Origin: UBA6168 sp039819485
Lineage (GTDB): Bacteria; Bacteroidota; Bacteroidia; Chitinophagales; Saprospiraceae
DNA: 64,000 nucleotides
Assembly (NCBI GenBank): GCA_039819485.1
Contig: JBCBRY010000006.1
Coordinates: 81,232-145,231, forward strand
Direction: 5' to 3'
Position numbers and translations under genes: made by a program. Within the stretch, counting starts at the first letter, position 1; every line of letters starts with the position of its first letter. A model generated the notes under the pieces. It did not search any database and had not been told where the DNA came from. It saw only the letters and a list, made by a program, of their open reading frames with translations. Of the stretch, positions 17,324-29,200 are shown in pieces.

Positions 17324-18412
17324 TCAAGGATTGGAATCCGTGCTTTTACCCCTTAAATTCTCGATGCCCGATTTTAATTCGGACAGGTCTGTGTAAACCC
17401 CCATTAGTTGAAAAGGGACAAAAGAATCGGACGTTGTCTGGTTTTCAGCATAAAGAGAACGATTCGCAAATAATACAAATTTGTTATGGTAAGGGTCCCA
17501 TGCCACCTGGATAAACAGTTTATCAAGTCCTTCCTTTTCAGACTCACCAACTACTAAAAATTCATAGTTTGAAAGGGCAAACTCATACCTTGGCAAATTC
17601 AATTTTTTAAAGGCTTTAACAGCAGATTGGAACCCCATTTCTTTTAACTTGAAATCCACTTTCTTAAGATTATCAAATAGCCCTTCCAAAATCCAATCTT
17701 CTGGTTTGAGTTCGTTCCAGGGCCTCCATGTTCCTTGTAAATAATGATAGAACTCTACGTTGCCAGGTCTTAGCTTGTATTGAAACATCGATGAATTCTT
17801 TGCATAGAACCCTGGATAGTAGTGATCCAGCTCGTTTTCGATACAATATTGCAATTCCATCAACATGGTAAATAATCCCAGGCTGAACTTTCTGTACCCA
17901 AAATCATAGGCTGCTTCCAACGAGGCAATACTAGTGTGACCACGGTCAAATAAACTAAATGCTATCAGTTTTCCTCGATCATATACCCCAACTTCGTACG
18001 TTTGAAAAGAGGAAGTATCAATACCTTTAAACAGGTGATTGGCCAAATTCGGAACTACGTTCCATTTATGTATCATCCTTTTAAACGACTGCCAAAGGTC
18101 TTCCACTTCATTTCTTGGAACAAAAGGCCTGATCCGAACTTCAAATTGTGAGCAGTTTCTCCTCAAGATCTTTCGCAAGCTTTTCTTCCACTTATAATCC
18201 TTGACAACTACACGTAACATTACCACAGGCTTCCATTGGTTATCGACGTACCTTCCGAAAGAAGTAACGACGTGCCTGTCAGTCCTGAACCATCCCGAAC
18301 GAAGCATTTCGTCTATTTCGTGCGGGGAAAGTTGCCATACCTGGAACCTTCCAAAAGACACATTTGGAAAACGGGAGATTAACTCTTTTTGCTGATGGAA
18401 ATTATTAAACAA
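17324..18412 (-). CDS. Aminoacyl-tRNA-protein transferase (ATE)-like protein
   Basis: A 362-residue protein whose middle resembles arginyl/leucyl-tRNA-protein transferases (ATE1/Bpt), which add an amino acid to N-terminal acidic residues of proteins for degradation. Resemblances in order: SGWFRTDRHVV (like GWRR..), VVVKDYKWKKSLRKILRRN (like the VPVAxFxPSRSQRRVLRRN segment), LWQSFKRMIH, and a GNAT-type C-terminal half with TSIASLEAAYDFGYRKFSLG, the YYPGFYAKNSS strand and MFQYKLRPG. The N-terminal Cys-x-x-Cys zone of true ATE enzymes is missing, and an extra 120 residues follow. Substrate unknown; assignment by pattern only. Confidence 0.6.
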   Translation of the reverse strand: MFNNFHQQKELISRFPNVSFGRFQVWQLSPHEIDEMLRSGWFRTDRHVVTSFGRYVDNQWKPVVMLRVVVKDYKWKKSLRKILRRNCSQFEVRIRPFVPRNEVEDLWQSFKRMIHKWNVVPNLANHLFKGIDTSSFQTYEVGVYDRGKLIAFSLFDRGHTSIASLEAAYDFGYRKFSLGLFTMLMELQYCIENELDHYYPGFYAKNSSMFQYKLRPGNVEFYHYLQGTWRPWNELKPEDWILEGLFDNLKKVDFKLKEMGFQSAVKAFKKLNLPRYEFALSNYEFLVVGESEKEGLDKLFIQVAWDPYHNKFVLFANRSLYAENQTTSDSFVPFQLMGVYTDLSELKSGIENLRGKSTDSNP

Positions 18413-18594
18413 ATTCAGAATATTGAAACCTTCAATCAGGCAACAAACATAATCAACTATCCATCAAAACCTATCATCCGAAATAACATGTTTGGGTGGT
18501 TTGTCAAAATTCAAAGTCCATATTTAAAAAAAGAATTGTCGGATGAGAATTAATTGAAGTGACATTGATGTGAACTTATCAAACGAAAATCCTC

Positions 18595-18602
18595 TATGTT
18601 TG
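18595..18602 (+). promoter_or_regulatory. Candidate -7 element (TATGTTTG)
   Basis: A TAnnTTTG match 90 bases before the small T9SS protein; no -33 element at normal spacing. Confidence 0.3.
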
Positions 18603-18691
18603 TGTTTCACCGACCTTGAAATGGTTAACCTAATTTTAAGCAAACCCCCACAATTCACAAATTCTTCATTAAGACCATTAAAATCTTGTTT

Positions 18692-19753
18692 ATGAAAAAG
18701 TCCATTTTACTTCTATTATTTTCAGGTTTCAGCTTTTTCTATCTGCATTCACAAATAACGATCAATTCTGATGATATCATTGCAGTTGATTTTGTGGCCA
18801 ATCAAACGACAGACACTCTTCCTGATCCTTCCATTCTGGAAGGGGGAGTCGGTCAAACGACATGGGACTTCACGGCTTTAAAGGATGAGCTCGCTGCACA
18901 GTTTGTTTTTTTTGAGCCAGAATCGACGCCTTATGCTGCCTCTTTTCCAAGTTCAAACCTTGCCTTAGAGATAGAACCTGAACTGTTTGCCTACATGATT
19001 CAAGATGATGAAAAGATTGAAGTTATTGGGATAGAAGGGTTTCAGGATTTTGCAGGGTTTGCCCTTACTGGAAAACTGACCGTCACCCCGGGGCAAAGCT
19101 TGATCCGCTTTCCTGCCACTTTTGGCGACCAATACCAGGAAGTTGTTGTTCAACAGGGGCAAGTACCCGGTAGCGATGTTGGCTTCCCTACAATTGACAG
19201 TGTAAGGCTTACTTCTACCGTCACAAGAATTGTTGAAATAGACGCGTATGGCATAATGGAGACTCCAGTAGGATCTTACAATACAATCCGGTCTACGGAA
19301 ACTGAAACTACAGAGGCGGTTGTGGAAAACCTAAACAACGGCCAATGGGTACCATTTTTTGATCTTTCCCCTGACACATTGATCAATTACAATTGGTGGA
19401 CCATTGAAGACGGACTTGCTTTTCCTGTCGTTCAATTGGAGTTTGATCCGGCAAATGGAACAAGGGAAGTGGTATGGCTACAAGAGCTCATCAGTTCGGT
19501 AAAGGATTTTGAGATACATGCCAACCTGTACCCTAACCCCGCTTCTGATTATCTACAAATCGATTTTATTGAATTAATGGACGGAAGCATTGAGCTTTAC
19601 AACCTGAACGGAACGCTTGCACAGCAGCTCAAAATTAACCGTCAGCATAATCATAAAATCGACGTTTCATCCCTGCAACCTGGTGTTTTCATTTTATTGC
19701 TAAGGGATGATTCGAACAAAGCAATAGGTGCCAAAAAAGTAGAAATATTTTAA
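18692..19753 (+). CDS. Secreted protein with type A T9SS sorting domain
   Basis: The start is the ATG at 18692 (an upstream in-frame TTG is unlikely), giving 353 residues. The signal peptide (KKSILLLLFSGFSFFYLHSQ) occupies residues 2-21. The body (25-270) is beta-rich, with TTWDFTALKD and LSPDTLINYNWWTIEDGLAFPV, and matches no named enzyme that I recognise. The C-terminal 75 residues are a T9SS type A domain (ANLYPNPASDYLQIDF ... LQPGVFILLL). It is probably exported across the outer membrane and attached or released. A strong terminator follows. Confidence 0.82.
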   Translation: MKKSILLLLFSGFSFFYLHSQITINSDDIIAVDFVANQTTDTLPDPSILEGGVGQTTWDFTALKDELAAQFVFFEPESTPYAASFPSSNLALEIEPELFAYMIQDDEKIEVIGIEGFQDFAGFALTGKLTVTPGQSLIRFPATFGDQYQEVVVQQGQVPGSDVGFPTIDSVRLTSTVTRIVEIDAYGIMETPVGSYNTIRSTETETTEAVVENLNNGQWVPFFDLSPDTLINYNWWTIEDGLAFPVVQLEFDPANGTREVVWLQELISSVKDFEIHANLYPNPASDYLQIDFIELMDGSIELYNLNGTLAQQLKINRQHNHKIDVSSLQPGVFILLLRDDSNKAIGAKKVEIF

Positions 19754-20255
19754 TAGAACTTTAGCTGAGCATCTTCTTCTTTCAAATAAATCAATATTTT
19801 TAACAAAGCCCTTACGTCAATCTGAATCAAGACGTAAGGGCTTTTTCTATTGTAGGGCATCGTAGTTTTCACGCTGTTTTATTAGTTCATCCTCAACAAA
19901 GGCAAGCTGACAGGAATTTTGGTACAATTGTTGGCAAAAAGCAGGATTGTCTTCCTACTCGAAACTCCCATCAATTCTTCCCCCCTGATATTTTTTACTT
20001 CTCGTTGAATTTTTCAACAACAGGCTCAAACGATAAAACGAAACTATGAGATTGAACACCCTTACTTTCCGATTCCTTTCTCATATTAACAGTTTGTTTT
20101 TCGCTTGCACAGTCTTTTGAAGTCACCTTCAAAAAGCCCAGTAATCAAAGAAACAACTACAGGACTCACTTAACACAAAAATAAAAGGGCAAAAAATTAG
20201 TACGAGGATCCAAAAGATAGATTTTCCAGCTAAGGTCCTTTTATAAAAAAGAACT
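19754..20255. other. Gene-free interval upstream of the giant gene
   Basis: Contains the terminator at 19805-19844 and then about 400 bases without a credible ORF, presumably holding the promoter of the giant gene, although no clear TAnnTTTG was found. Confidence 0.5.
19805..19844 (+). terminator. Rho-independent terminator
   Basis: A 14-bp perfect stem AAAGCCCTTACGTC / GACGTAAGGGCTTT with a 12-base loop and a following T-run, 51 bases after the T9SS gene stop. Confidence 0.92.
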
Positions 20256-23200
20256 ATGAACTTTTGTACAACCAGTATCAAAATTTTCTTTACTACTATC
20301 TGGTTGTTTATCGTCATCCAACCATCGCTGGCCGACAGGCCAGATGCCAAATCTCTTTCGGCTTTGGAATCCACGGTTGAATGTAACGATCAACATTTTT
20401 TATCAGAAGCCGATTTCGAGCTACCCATGGCTCCCTGTATTTTGATTCAAAATCCTGAATTTGACGCAAGTCTCACCGATTGGACAGAAGTGGGAACTGC
20501 TTCCAGCACAACTGATGCTTATGCCGGAACTCACGCTGCCGAAATTGGTGGGATCTCAGGAATGATCATTCAGACCCATACAGGAATTACCGAAGGAAAT
20601 ATTTATACACTTTCTGCCTATGCCAAACGATCCGGATATACTTTCTGGACGGCGATTGGCATCGCCTTTTATGATGCCTCATTTAATGCACTTTCCAATA
20701 ATTTCACATCCATCACTTCCACATCTTACAGCCTTCATGAAGTTTCAGCAATTGCACCAGCGGGTGCCGTCTACGTTGAGGTGTATGCCAGGCAATTTGG
20801 GTTTGGTACGGTAACCGTCGACGAATTTTGCCTCGAAGAAACCGTTATTGTGATCGGAGATTGCATTCTGATGCAAAATCCTGATTTCGAAGACAACCTG
20901 AATGGCTGGTTTGGATCCGGTTCGGTCACAACTTCAACGGATTCTTATACTGGAAACAATGCGGCTGAACTGATCAGCAACGGCACTTACATATATCAAA
21001 GATTAAGTGTTACGCCAGGAATGACATACGAACTAAACACTTATGCAAAAGTAGGGAGCAGCCCACCTAATTATGCCGAAATTTTTATGGATTGGCGAGA
21101 CGCCAATGGGAACCTATTGGGGACAATTTATCAACCGGTCTTAAGAGAAGTAAATGAATACGCGTGGTTCTCTTTAAAAGGAGAAGCACCTCCAAATGCC
21201 GCCTATGCAGATGTAGGGGCTTACAAAACAGGTGGTTCCAGTCGAAGGTTACTAGTGGATGAATTTTGTTTCAGTGTTAGCAATCAGCTTGGCGGTGATG
21301 ATTTTGATTTGACGTGTGGTTGCTCTGACAACATGTTACCAAACGGAGGATATGAACACAACAATGTCTGGTCTTCCTATCCTTATAATATAGAGGGTAT
21401 TCCAGCCAACGGTATCAGCGACAATGACGATTATAAAGTACCACCGTACGAATCAGATATTTCTTCGAACTACGCATTTTATCTGTATGATCAAAATGAT
21501 ATAATCAATAATCCAGAAGGTGACCATTTCCTAATGTTGGTAGACAACAATGATGAGTGGCACGCCAATCTCGATTTTGACGACAATTTACTGCTGCAAA
21601 ATGGACAGTCTTACACTCTCTGTTTCTATGCCGCTGCCTGGACAACGGGGTTGCATAGCTGGGGTTTACCCTCTGGTATAACACAAACTCAAAATGCAGG
21701 TGTAATCAACCTGGGTTTGGAATTTGATAGTGGATACGAGGAAGTTTTTGCATGGTCTATTCCTTCTTCGACTTCATTCAATGATTTGAGCTGGACAAAG
21801 TTCTCCTACACCTTCACTTACAACGGCACCGATCCAATCAATGGGTTCGTCTTAACCAATGACAGAAACAATGTTGGAACGGTCATCGATGCAGTCTCTC
21901 TGACCAGGACAGATTGCCTTCCTACCAAAGAATGTTCCACCAACGGTCTGAATTACGAGAGGTGGGAAAACATATCCAGTCATGATATAAAAGAAATGTT
22001 GTGGGATCCAAACTTCCCTAACAATTACGATTTTAATGACATTATTACTGATTATCAGGGCCCAAGCAATTTTGCCGATAGCTATGGTAGTCGTGTATAC
22101 GGATATATAGTTCCATCACAGACAGGTAACTATACGTTCAATGTGACAGGTGACGATGACGTACTTTTTTACCTCAGTACAGACTCCACTTATGTCAATA
22201 AAAGCCAAGTCGCTTATATTGATGGGTGGACGAGCATTACTGAACACAACAAATACTCCTCACAAACTTCTAACACTATTTATTTAGAAGCCGGAGAAAA
22301 GTATTTCACAGAACTATTACATAAAGAAGGCTGGGGAGGAGACCATTTCCAGGTTTATTGGAGGACTCCCTCCAATTCCAGTTGGAACATTGTACCAAAC
22401 GCTAATTTGAGACCTGTATGTTACGCTGAAATCTGCGACAACGGCCTTGATGACGATTTGGATGGCCTGGTGGATTGCGAAGACGATGATTGCAGTGGAT
22501 CCATGACTACCACCTATACCGTCATAGACGAAAATTGTGGTTCCGGGGGTGGAGAGATCGACCTCACTGTGCCAAGCATTGATGCACCATTGTCATACGT
22601 TTGGTCGGATATGCCGATGGCCGCCTGGTGGACATTTGAAGGATCGACCGAAGACGTTTCCGGCAACCTCAATCATGCAAACTACACTTCAGGTTCGTTG
22701 TCTTTCGACAATGATGCCGTTGAAGGCAACAATGTAGCCTACTTTAATGGGAATACACGCATTCGGTACAGTATAGATAACGGCTTCATGGAGGTGCCCG
22801 TATCAGAACTCTCTGTCAGTATGTGGGTCAAGCCAGATAATTTATCTGGTATCAGAACACTGTTCGATGAAGGTGGATCTACCGGAGGACGAGGAATGGC
22901 TATTCGTTTGAATAATGACCGACTATCGGCCGGAGTTAGGAATGGAGGCAATACCTTGTTTCATGACGAATCACATCAATTCCCCAATGATGGACAATGG
23001 CACCACGTAGCTGCGGTTTTTGACAATGGTGAATTCACGGTCTATTTAGATGGTGTTCCCAGTTCTACTCAAACTGCTTCTTTTACCTCGATTGAGAAAC
23101 ATGGGAACAATGGGGGCATAGGAGGTAATTTCGGTGGAAGTGTTTTGAATAGTGGAAGTACCAGATACCGCGGGTATATGGATGATGTACGATATTATCT

Positions 23201-26200
23201 TATCGGGCTCAACGCAAATCAGGTAGCTGATTTGGCAAGAAACGATGGAGATCGTTTCAATCTATTTGCCGGCACTTATACCGTTTCCGTAAATACTTCG
23301 TCTGGCTGTTCTTTTGACGAAACCATCGTCGTTAACAGTTCTGCCAACCATGACAACGGAGGTTTAATAACGGGCAACGAAGTATCGTGTTTATCCTCTT
23401 TCGATCCTGGTTTAATCACCAGCACCAGCACCGCAAGCGGCGGCGGCTCTGGTACTACTGAATATCAATGGCAGTTGAGCACAGATAATGGATCAACCTG
23501 GACAGATATACCAGGAGCGACCAGCGAAAACTATAACCCCGTATCAATTTCAACTACAACCCAATACCGCCGAGGAGGAAGATTAATGCCTTGTCTGGCC
23601 TGGGTTTATTCCGATATAGTTACTAAATCCATCAATACAAATTTCACCGAAGCAGGTACCATCACTGGGGAAGAAGAGGTTTGTGGCACCTATGATCCTG
23701 GGACCATTACTGAAACAAATGCACCCGTAGGTGGATCAGGTGGTTCTACTGAATTTCAGTGGCAACAAACCACCGATACACTTGCCGGTTGGTCGGATAT
23801 TGCAGGTGCTACTTCGGTCGACTATGATCCGTCATCTATCAGTACCACCACCTATTTCAGAAGGAATGCCAGAAGAACACCTTGTTCTGATTATGTTTCA
23901 TCCAACATTGTGGTTAAAACAGTAGTCAACAATTATACTGACGGAGGCTTGATTGCCGGCACAGAAGAAATGTGCGGAAGTTTTGACCCAGACCTGATCT
24001 CAAGTATAACCACGCCAAGTGGCGGAAACGATGGTTCTGTAATTTACATATGGGAACGAAGTACGGATGGTGTAGTATGGTCACAGATTGGAGGCTCCAA
24101 TACCGAAACATACAACCCGACCACCGTTATCCAAACGACTTATTTCCGTCGGGGTTCCCGTCGGTCTCCATGTTTGGCATTTATTTATTCCAATATTGTT
24201 GAAAAAACTGTGGCTGTGAATTTCACGGCGGGTGGCATCATTGAAGGTGATCAGTCGGTTTGTGGAGATTATGATCCATTCAACATTACAAGCCTGACAG
24301 ATCCTTCAGGGGGCGTTGATGGAACACTGGTCTATCAATGGCAGCAAAGCACTGATAATGGCGCAAACTGGACCGTAATTCCAGGTGCCGCCGATGCTGA
24401 ATATGATCCTGGTATAATAACACAATCTACTCTTTTCAGAAGACAGTCAAGAAGATCACCATGTTCTTCGTGGATCAATTCCAACTCCATCAGCAAAGAA
24501 AAAAGAGATTTACCGGTTCCTGTGCTGGTCGATGCTCCTACACCAATCAATGGTTTCATTTGTGAATGGATGAGCTATCCTTACGAATCACAAGATGAAG
24601 GTGCTGGTGCGACTTATTTCTGGGATTTCGGAACTTATGCAATTCCAAATACTGCAACCGGAAGAGGTCCGCACAATATTACCTATAACGTACCCGGAAC
24701 ACTCACTTCAACAACTGTAACCGCAGAACTGACAGTTTACAAAAATGGCTGTGCGGGAATCGGAACAACGGATTTTGAAGTCCGTCCGCAAATCGTAGTT
24801 ACCGATATCACCGTAACTGATCCCGAAAACTGTAATAGCAGCAATGGTGCTATTGATGTTACTACCCTCCACCCTGCGGGTACATTTGTGGAAGGAAGTG
24901 TTGATGGAGGAGTGACCTGGAACCCGGAACCCATCAACATCGGAAACCTTGCCGCTGGTGTTTATGAGCTTTGGTTGAGATATGACGGAGGTGAGTGTGA
25001 ACAGGTCTGGGGCAATGTTACCGTTACTGACCCAGGTAGTCTTACCGCAGACATCCAACTTTCAACAACGGAGACCTGCAACAATACTTTTTTCACAGTG
25101 GAAGCCATTCCAGTCGGTAGTGGCAATCCGGATTACTCATGGGACTTCGGCCCGAGTGCGAGCCCAGTCATAGCCTATGGAGTAGGCCCTCACACTGTTT
25201 CTTACAGTGACGGGGGTGAAAAGCAGATCGAACTTACCATAAGTGAAAATTTCTGTACCGGGCTGGTCGACACTACAATAACTATTGTTTCCACATATAT
25301 GGACGGAGGTACCTTAACTGGTGATGAAGATTTATGTAGTATTGGCCCGGCAGGCATCATGGAAACGGATATTCCTCCTTCCGGTGGACACGCAGGAACT
25401 ATTGATTACCAGTGGGAATCAAGAGAGGATGATGACCTTGGTGGATGGACCGCCTGGGTAGAAATAGCAGGTGCGACCTCGGATACTTACACGCCGGCAT
25501 TTATTGGAAAAAATACGCAGTTCAGAAGAAAAGTAAGACGCCTGCCTTGTTTGGACTGGGCTTATTCCGCCGAAGTCGAAAAGCGAGTTTCCGGAACGCC
25601 ACAGCCTCAGGATGACATTTACACGTCGGCCTGTCCGGGCTTTCTATTTTTCGATTACGTAAATTCTAACGACTTAAACCTGATCAATCCGATCTATTCA
25701 ATAGCAGTACCACCCTCAAACGGCACCCTTGACTTAGATACAGATGGAGAATTTGTATACACACCAAATGCCTCATTCTGTGGATCAGATCAGTTCACTT
25801 ATACTGTTTGCAACAATGGTACAACATGTTGCACAAATGCTACTGTAATCATTGACCTCTCCGATTCTGAATCCCCGATCCTTCAAAACATACCTGATGA
25901 TTTAATCATCTCTTGTGATGACGAAGTGCCATTGGCCCCGATCGTTGACGCTTGGGAAAATTGCCAAAATGTAACACTTGGGCTGGATGAAGAATCAAAC
26001 CAGGGAGAACTGGACAGTTGTTCGATTTACAATTACAACCTGTGGCGTACCTGGACGGCCTCTGACTACTGTGGCAATAATGCTTCTGAACAACAGACCA
26101 TTTCCATACAAGACAACACGGCCCCAGATATTTATCGAATTTATACCCTGCCAAATGGTAAAAAAATGGTAGCAGGTGTTATGGAAAATGTATCTGAAAG

Positions 26201-29200
26201 ATGGAAAACCATTGGTTTCCCCATCCAATTTGCCTCAACCCCAATTGTATTTGCGCAGGTAATCACCAATAATGAAAACACCGCTGTTAATACCAGATTA
26301 AGAAATGTTTCTACTGCACAATTCGAACTGAGGCTGCAGGAAGAAGAAAACCAGGATGATCGTCATGCGAATGAAAGTGTTGCCTGGATCGCCATAGAAG
26401 AAGGAAGCAATACGGACGGCTGGTCAATCGAAGTGGGTAGCACCCTCTTGAGCAGCAGTGCATCGAGTATTAATTTTGGAGATCCATATCCTGACCCGGG
26501 ATTCATTGGTACGCCGCAAACATTCAATGAAAACAATCCAATTTCATTAAGGATCAATTCATTGAACAGCACGGCAGTCAATATTTTTCTGCAAGAAGAA
26601 TTATCATTTGACCCCGAAACCAATCACGGCTTTGAAAGAGTAGGATACATTGCCATGAGTGGCTCCGGCAACATCACTAATGACGACGGTGAAATTATTG
26701 GTGAAACCGGAAAGGTATCGGTCAATCACAACAACCTGACTGTCAACCTGAGCCATACCTACCACAACCCAGTGGTCGTATTTGGTGGTCTTCCAATGAA
26801 TGAGTCGCAGGAAGCGGTAATCCGGGTTGAAAACCTAACGGCTGAATCCTTCCAGGTGAGAGTGGAAGAATGGGAGTACAATGATGGTATGCATGCCTTT
26901 GAAGAAATCAGCTTCATGGTCGTGGAAGGTAGTATCCCTTTCGATCAGGTAGTCGAATGCGACAACATCCCTGAGATTCCAACCATCGGAGTGGATATTG
27001 TAGGGAAAGATAATTGTGATGTTTCCACTCCGTTGACTGTGACAGACAGCCAGTTTGAATTCGATTGTGAAAATGATACGATATTCTCACGTACCTTTTT
27101 TGTACAGGATGAATGTGGGAACATTACCTCTCTTACTCAGGTGTTTACTCTGAGGGATACCACTCCTCCTACTTTTTCCGCACCAGCCGATGTGACCATT
27201 ACTTGTCTTTCCGATGAAAATGACCTGAGCAACACCGGAGATGTTACGGATGAGATGGACAATTGTGCAGATAACCTGGAAGCAACTTATACAGATGATC
27301 GTGCTAATGTTGCGGGTTGCTTCGGGTACATTATCAGGGAATGGCAGTTGGAGGATTATTGTGGAAACATGGCACTCGACACGCAGATCATCTTCCTGTT
27401 TAACGATAATGATACTGATGGTGATGGTGTGCCCGATCCGTTCGACATCGACGACGATAATGATGGCATTCCTGACATCGTGGAAGACTCCGGAGACACC
27501 GACGGCGATGGCATCCCTGACTCACAAGACCTCGATAGCGACAATGATGGTATCCCTGATATCATAGAAGCAGGGCTTGTTGATGAGAACGGGGATGGAA
27601 TTGTCGACAGCTTCGGTGATCCTGACTGGGACTCTGATGGGGATGGGCTTGCAAACGAAGTGGATGCTGATCAAAATAATCCAGATGAATTTGCTTCTGT
27701 AGACTTTGACCCAACCAGTGGCACCGCAGACGTCGATGGCGATGGAGTCCCAAATTATGTTGATCTCGATAGTGACAACGATGGTATTCCGGACATTATT
27801 GAAGCAGGAGGTGTCGACACCAATGGAGACGGTGTAATTGATTACCCTGACCCAAGCAACCCGGAAAGCATGCTCGATTCAGATGGGGATGGATTTGTAG
27901 ACTACTATGACCCGGATGACGACACCAGTTTCGGGGTAGATGATGGAGGCGATGTACTGGTCACCAACGATAATGGAGAATACAACGGAGGTGATGGTGG
28001 TTTCGAACCTGATTTTGACGGAGATGGCATCCCTAATTATTGGGATAGTGATAGCGATAACGATGGGATCGCTGACATTATTGAATCGGGAGGAATTGAT
28101 ACGAACGGCGATGGAGTGATCGACAACGATGAATTTACGGATGTAAATGATAATGGCTTTCATGACGAATACGAAAACTCAGGTTTAATCATTACCGATC
28201 CAGATGGTGCTAACGAAGATGGCAAACCGGAAGATGATGATGGAGATGGCACTGCCTATAACGGTGGAGACAACGACAATGACGGTTCACCGAATTTCAT
28301 CGATACCGATAGCGACAATGATAACATCAACGATATCGTTGAGGTAGGTTATGCAAACCTGGATGCTAACAACGACGGCATGCTTGACAGTTTTGTCGAC
28401 GTTGATAACAACGGATTCAATGATGATTCGGAAGGAACCATTTTCACTGATGATGATGGCATGACCGAAGACGGCATTCCTGAAGACAGTAATGATAGTG
28501 GAGACAGTGCCTATGATAGCGTTATTCCTGATGGAACTTACGGAGAAGAGAATGGTGAAAACGATATTGATGATGACGGCGACGGAGTACCTAATTTCCT
28601 TGATAATGACAGCGACGGGGACAACATCAATGATGAATATGAAGACACCAACGGTAACGGCCATACGGACGAGGGAGAAACTGGTTGGCTCAATACTGAT
28701 ACGGATGGTGACCTCATTCCGGATGGAGTGGAGGATTCCAATCAAAATGGTGTCTATGATGAAGAGACAGAAACTGACCCAACCGATTCAGATACTGATG
28801 ACGATGGGTTAGATGATGGTGTAGAGGATTCTAATCAAAATGGAACGGTTGATGGACCGGATGAAAGTGACCCGATCAACCCTTGTGACCCGTTGGTCAA
28901 CCCAGCTTGTATTGGTGTAAGCCTTGATATGGTCGTCAGTTTGGGCGGTGCCCTGATTGATCTTCCAAATTCGAATGAAATGTCGGACAAACTAAGAGAG
29001 GGAGGTCACCTGCCAGTGGATGAACCTTACTCTGCCCTACCCTTTTTCAACCATGTCGGTGAAGGTGGTGGAGAGAAAGTACTTGACCTATCCGTCTTTG
29101 AAGAGGAAGGGCCAAATGCCGTTGTCGATTGGATCATGGTAGAATTGAGATCTCCTGTTTTGCCAAGTTTGGTCGTAGCAACTAAGTCTGGACTGCTGAC

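Noticed and set aside
28287..28745. 152-residue antisense reading frame
   Set aside because: Composed of I/V/S runs caused by the complement of Asp-rich Ca-repeat codons; a shadow of the giant gene.
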